From a bacterium (lineage in GTDB: Bacteria; Patescibacteriota; CPR2; UBA1875; JAJYID01): DNA of 8,173 nt. Under the pieces are notes generated by a model. The model had not been told where the DNA came from. It did no database searches and saw only the letters and a list, made by a program, of their open reading frames with translations. Of the stretch, positions 5,724-8,173 are shown piece by piece. Both the position numbers and the translations under genes were made by a program. Where the stretch lies: assembly GCA_021823605.1 (NCBI GenBank), contig JAKANV010000025.1, forward strand, positions 1-8,173. Reading direction: 5' to 3'. Every line of letters starts with the position of its first letter. Within the stretch, counting starts at the first letter, position 1.

Positions 5724-5981
5724 ATGAAAAAAGTGGTGAGGAACATAAAAAAGCAGCTCCGTCAGAACAAATACTTAAATCCGGTTGTAACAGCGATTGG
5801 TCTGTTTTTTATATTTCTGGCGGTTCTGGGTGCGTTTCTGCCATTTGTTCCGGGGTTTGTATTTCTCATCATTGGTCTTATAATACTTGGAGAGGAATTT
5901 TTCTTGACAAGATGGATTATGAAAAAGTTGCCGGAGAATGTCAGGAAGAAACTAGAAAATAAGAAAAATAGAGGTAAGTGA
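5724..5981 (+). CDS. PGPGW/DUF454-like small two-TM protein
   Basis: The 85-residue protein has a very basic N-terminus (KKVVRNIKKQLRQNK). Two hydrophobic segments at about 20-39 and 43-58 are joined by LPFVPG, and a basic tail follows (RKKLENKKNRGK). The hairpin pattern GAFLPFVPGFVFLIIGLIILGEEF resembles the PGPGW family of small membrane proteins, where a PGPG turn joins two helices ending in a Glu-Phe, and is somewhat like DUF454. The function of these families is not known. Both ends should be cytoplasmic by charge. It is the first gene of a tight three-gene unit; its TGA stop is 1 nt before the next ATG. This use of TGA also shows that the standard code is in use. Confidence 0.75.
   Translation: MKKVVRNIKKQLRQNKYLNPVVTAIGLFFIFLAVLGAFLPFVPGFVFLIIGLIILGEEFFLTRWIMKKLPENVRKKLENKKNRGK
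5970..5974 (+). promoter_or_regulatory. Ribosome binding site of the pilin-like gene
   Basis: AGAGG lies 8 nt before the ATG at 5983, inside the last codons of the preceding gene. It contrasts with the first genes of units in this window, which mostly lack such sites. Confidence 0.6.
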
Positions 5982-5982
5982 A

Positions 5983-6576
5983 ATGGCGAACCAGCAGCTA
6001 AATAATTATATAAAAAGAGAGTATGAGCTCGGGAAAAATAAGAAAGAAGTAGAAAAGATTTTGCTTGATGCCGGCTGGCATAAAGATGCTATTGCGGATG
6101 CATTTAAAGATGTCAGTAATGGACCAGTAACTCAGGTCAAAAAAGATGCGCCAAAGGTAAAAGCAAAAAAACCACACTATACTTTAATAGGAATAATTGG
6201 AGTGTTGGTCGGCGTATTGCTAGCAACAGCCGGGTTTATTTTTTTTCAGTTAGATATTCAAAAAAATACTCCTCAGCAGAAAGCAGATACCGGGTTTGAG
6301 GCGCAAAAAAATAGTGACGGTCAGAGGATAGCAGATCTCTTAAAAATTCAAAGCGCATTAGAGGAATATTACAAAGTAAGTAAAGCCTATCCTGACTTGC
6401 TGGACAAACTTTCGGACATTCCGAAGAGCCCAAGCGGTTCAAGTTATGCTTATACGCCGATAGGAAACCCGCCCCAGTCATATACTCTGAACGCCCAGAT
6501 GGAGAATGTTCAAAGTGCAGACGCAAAAGTTAAGGACGGATTTTTGACTTTGAAAAACCAGCAGGGGAAAAAGTAA
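5983..6576 (+). CDS. Membrane-anchored pilin-like protein with N-terminal UBA-like domain
   Basis: The 197-residue protein has three parts. Residues 5-42 form a small helical domain ending in LLDAGWHKDAIADAF, the G-W/Y-x3-xI-xxA signature of UBA-like three-helix folds. This domain recurs at the start of membrane proteins in candidate-phyla genomes. A Lys-rich linker and one membrane helix (about 66-88) follow. The outer part at about 112-172 runs RIADLLKIQSALEEYYKVS, then YP, L, IPKSPSG, YAYTPIG and SYTLNAQME. This is the C-terminal pattern of type II secretion and type IV pseudopilins of the GspG kind. The usual prepilin leader (G-F-x3-E before a membrane helix) is absent, so it is unlikely to be cut by prepilin peptidase or polymerised in the normal way. 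A role as a fixed adaptor or decoy is only inference. Confidence 0.75.
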   Translation: MANQQLNNYIKREYELGKNKKEVEKILLDAGWHKDAIADAFKDVSNGPVTQVKKDAPKVKAKKPHYTLIGIIGVLVGVLLATAGFIFFQLDIQKNTPQQKADTGFEAQKNSDGQRIADLLKIQSALEEYYKVSKAYPDLLDKLSDIPKSPSGSSYAYTPIGNPPQSYTLNAQMENVQSADAKVKDGFLTLKNQQGKK

Positions 6577-6579
6577 GCT

Positions 6580-6996
6580 ATGTTCGTTACGACCCACACC
6601 ATTGTTGCATCGACTATAGCTATCAAAACCGGAAACCCCTACATTTACCTTCCATTTGCCGCCGTTGATCATTTTGCTTTGGACACGGTGCCGCATTTTG
6701 GCGGGAAGTGGGCAGGTAAAAACTTCAAGGTACTGACGGCTCTTGACGCTACTTTTGGGATAGGCCTTTTTTTGATCCTTGCAAGGTATACGAAGTTTTC
6801 GATATTGATTCTGTTTGCAGTTTGCCTTCTCGCTGGCTGGCCGGATCTGATACTGGCATATCAAAAATTTATAAATCCCAAACGATTAAAAAAGTTTGGC
6901 GAATTCCACGCCGGAATACAAAAATCAGAGAGTTTTCCGGGAATAATTATTGAGGTCGCAATAGTTTTGGTATGTCTTCTGCTGATTTTTGTATAA
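6580..6996 (+). CDS. YdjM-like (metal-dependent hydrolase type) membrane protein
   Basis: The protein has 138 residues with about four hydrophobic segments. The arrangement TH (His6), then about 24 residues, then VDHFALDTVPHF (Asp30, His31, Asp35, His39) resembles the YdjM/LexA-binding-like family (PF04307). Those proteins carry conserved His and Asp residues at membrane edges and are annotated as metal-dependent hydrolases. Further candidates for a metal site are Asp56, Asp89 in GWPDL and His110 in FHAGIQ. The enzyme activity of the family is poorly known, so only family-level similarity is claimed. It starts 3 nt after the stop of the pilin-like gene, with AGGGG 12 nt upstream as a loosely spaced ribosome binding site. 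Its stop is 6 nt before the -35 of the rRNA promoter, leaving no room for a terminator. Confidence 0.65.
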   Translation: MFVTTHTIVASTIAIKTGNPYIYLPFAAVDHFALDTVPHFGGKWAGKNFKVLTALDATFGIGLFLILARYTKFSILILFAVCLLAGWPDLILAYQKFINPKRLKKFGEFHAGIQKSESFPGIIIEVAIVLVCLLLIFV

Positions 6997-7002
6997 AAAA
7001 GC

Positions 7003-7031
7003 TTGATTTATTTTTTAATATTTGCTAAACT
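7003..7031 (+). promoter_or_regulatory. rRNA promoter with extended -10
   Basis: TTGATT (7003-7008), a 17-nt AT-rich spacer and TAAACT (7026-7031) with TGC directly before the -10. Transcription should begin near 7038, about 350 nt before the 23S gene. No 16S or tRNA gene lies between this promoter and 23S. Confidence 0.75.
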
Positions 7032-7057
7032 CTATAAAGCTAATTAAAAGGCGACGG

Positions 7058-7102
7058 ATGACAAACGAACTTACAGCTAAATATGTGAGCGGAAGAAACT
7101 AA
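7058..7102 (+). CDS. Possible 14-residue leader peptide in the rRNA leader
   Basis: ATG at 7058 opens a frame of 14 codons (MTNELTAKYVSGRN) ending at TAA 7100-7102. AAAAGG at 7046-7051 lies 6 nt upstream, a good ribosome binding site. The frame starts about 20 nt after the predicted transcription start. Codons 11-12 (AGC GGA) contain the left arm of an alternative helix that competes with the terminator-like hairpin at 7131-7151. This is the arrangement seen in transcription attenuators. Short frames with a chance ribosome binding site are common, so this is tentative. Confidence 0.35.
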   Translation: MTNELTAKYVSGRN

Positions 7103-7130
7103 CAAAAGTCTTAAATTGTGCTTGAGTAGG

Positions 7131-7151
7131 TCCGCTAGAAGGCGGATTTTT
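7131..7151 (+). terminator. Terminator-like hairpin in the 23S leader, with alternative pairing
   Basis: TCCGC (7131-7135) pairs with GCGGA (7142-7146) around a 6-nt loop and is followed by five T. The stem can be lengthened by weak G-U pairs from 7128. TCCGCT (7131-7136) can instead pair with AGCGGA at 7088-7093, which would remove the terminator. Either the hairpin ends a small RNA of about 114 nt, or it is a regulated stop ahead of 23S. Confidence 0.45.
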
Positions 7152-7154
7152 AAA

Positions 7155-7207
7155 TTGTCTTGACCAAATTGGTGTGAACACGATTCAAATCAGTTCAGCC
7201 AAGACAA
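7155..7207 (+). repeat. Leader stem-loop with 8-bp closing stem
   Basis: TTGTCTTG (7155-7162) and CAAGACAA (7200-7207) are perfect complements and close a 37-nt internal region that contains a small GTG/CAC hairpin. It immediately precedes the boxA-like block. Confidence 0.55.
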
Positions 7208-7212
7208 AAAAA

Positions 7213-7232
7213 GGACTTTGACAACTAAATAG
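7213..7232 (+). promoter_or_regulatory. boxA-like conserved pre-23S block
   Basis: GGACTTTGACAACTAAATAG closely follows the TGTTCTTTGAAAACTaxATA pattern found before rRNA genes in Gram-positive bacteria, where the boxA RNA binds NusB-NusE for antitermination. It includes a TTGACA, but no suitable -10 lies at 16-18 nt, so it is read here as boxA and not as a promoter. Confidence 0.55.
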
Positions 7233-7268
7233 CGATATGACATACCAGCCTTGAGTGTATGTATATCG
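7233..7268 (+). repeat. Strong leader hairpin after boxA
   Basis: CGATAT and ACATAC (7233-7245, with G7239 bulged) pair with GTATGT and ATATCG (7257-7268), giving 12 base pairs and an 11-nt loop. A further small hairpin (GAATT/AATTC) lies at 7281-7295. Confidence 0.7.
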
Positions 7269-7333
7269 TGATGGGTAAATGAATTATTGCAATTCAAATC
7301 GAACGAAAAAATCCAGTTGATGATTGCTGGTTA

Positions 7334-7374
7334 ACCCACGCACATATTTTTCTTTTGAAAAATGTATGCGGGGT
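7334..7374 (+). repeat. Long hairpin directly before the 23S 5' end
   Basis: ACCC, CGC and a T-rich arm (7334-7352) pair with a GAAAAA arm, GCG and GGGT (7357-7374) around a TTTT loop, with one bulge (A7338), one mismatch and one G-U pair. It ends about 11 nt before the predicted mature 5' end, so it may guide processing or insulate the 23S fold. Confidence 0.65.
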
Positions 7375-7385
7375 AAGAAAAAATC

Positions 7386-8173
<788 letters not shown>

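Noticed and set aside
6994..7020. A-run and T-run pair after the YdjM-like gene as terminator
   Set aside because: The possible stem is A-T only and overlaps the -35 and spacer of the rRNA promoter.
7164..7199. tRNA-like element in the 23S leader (GATTCAAATC resembles a T-loop)
   Set aside because: There is no 5-bp T-stem, no anticodon arm and no 7-bp acceptor with correct spacing. The enclosing 8-bp stem is too close for a tRNA.
7183..7300. Direct repeat ATTCAAATC at 7183-7191 and 7292-7300
   Set aside because: Only 9 nt long, two copies, AT-rich context. It is likely chance.

Overview
The window looks like a piece of a small-genome bacterium of the Candidate Phyla Radiation (Patescibacteria), possibly Saccharibacteria. 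The reasons are the modest to low GC, short genes in small units, and many small membrane proteins with simple architectures. A DEAD-box helicase carries DEVD in motif II, a small UBA-like helical domain sits in front of a membrane anchor, and a 23S rRNA gene has no 16S or tRNA in the bases directly before it. TGA is used as a normal stop, so code-altered lineages such as Gracilibacteria are unlikely. The phylum assignment is an inference from pattern memory, not from a search.

Region 1-190 is foreign in character. It is GC-rich and encodes, on the minus strand, the N-terminal part of a Rieske-type ring-hydroxylating oxygenase alpha subunit. Its 5' end is missing and an EcoRI site lies at the break, so this may be an assembly or library chimera or a decayed gene. 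Region 190-1254 holds two divergent genes: a Pro/Gln/Asn-rich tail-anchored protein (minus) and nucleoside diphosphate kinase (plus). They share an intergenic region with two good promoters around a perfect 18-nt palindrome. The kinase gene is GC-rich at third positions and ends in a clear intrinsic terminator.

Region 1255-4605 holds two convergent pairs that overlap at their 3' ends. The first is a two-TM extracytoplasmic coiled-coil protein against a GAP/SfLAP-like six-TM protein. The second is a P-loop nucleotide kinase-like protein against a RhlE-like helicase. A divergent intergenic region with another perfect palindrome separates the helicase from an EamA-family transporter (4811-5680). 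A tight three-gene unit follows (5724-6996): a PGPGW-like two-TM protein, a pilin-like ectodomain on an unusual anchor, and a YdjM-like membrane protein.

Region 7000-8173 is the 5' part of a 23S rRNA gene with its own strong extended -10 promoter and a leader of about 350 nt. The leader has a possible 14-codon leader peptide, an attenuator-like pair of alternative helices, a boxA-like block and several strong hairpins. The 23S itself carries a structured expansion in domain I.

A theme across the window is that most first genes have a -10 hexamer ending only 6-9 nt before the ATG, as expected for leaderless mRNAs, whereas the downstream genes of the 5724-6996 unit have Shine-Dalgarno-like sequences.
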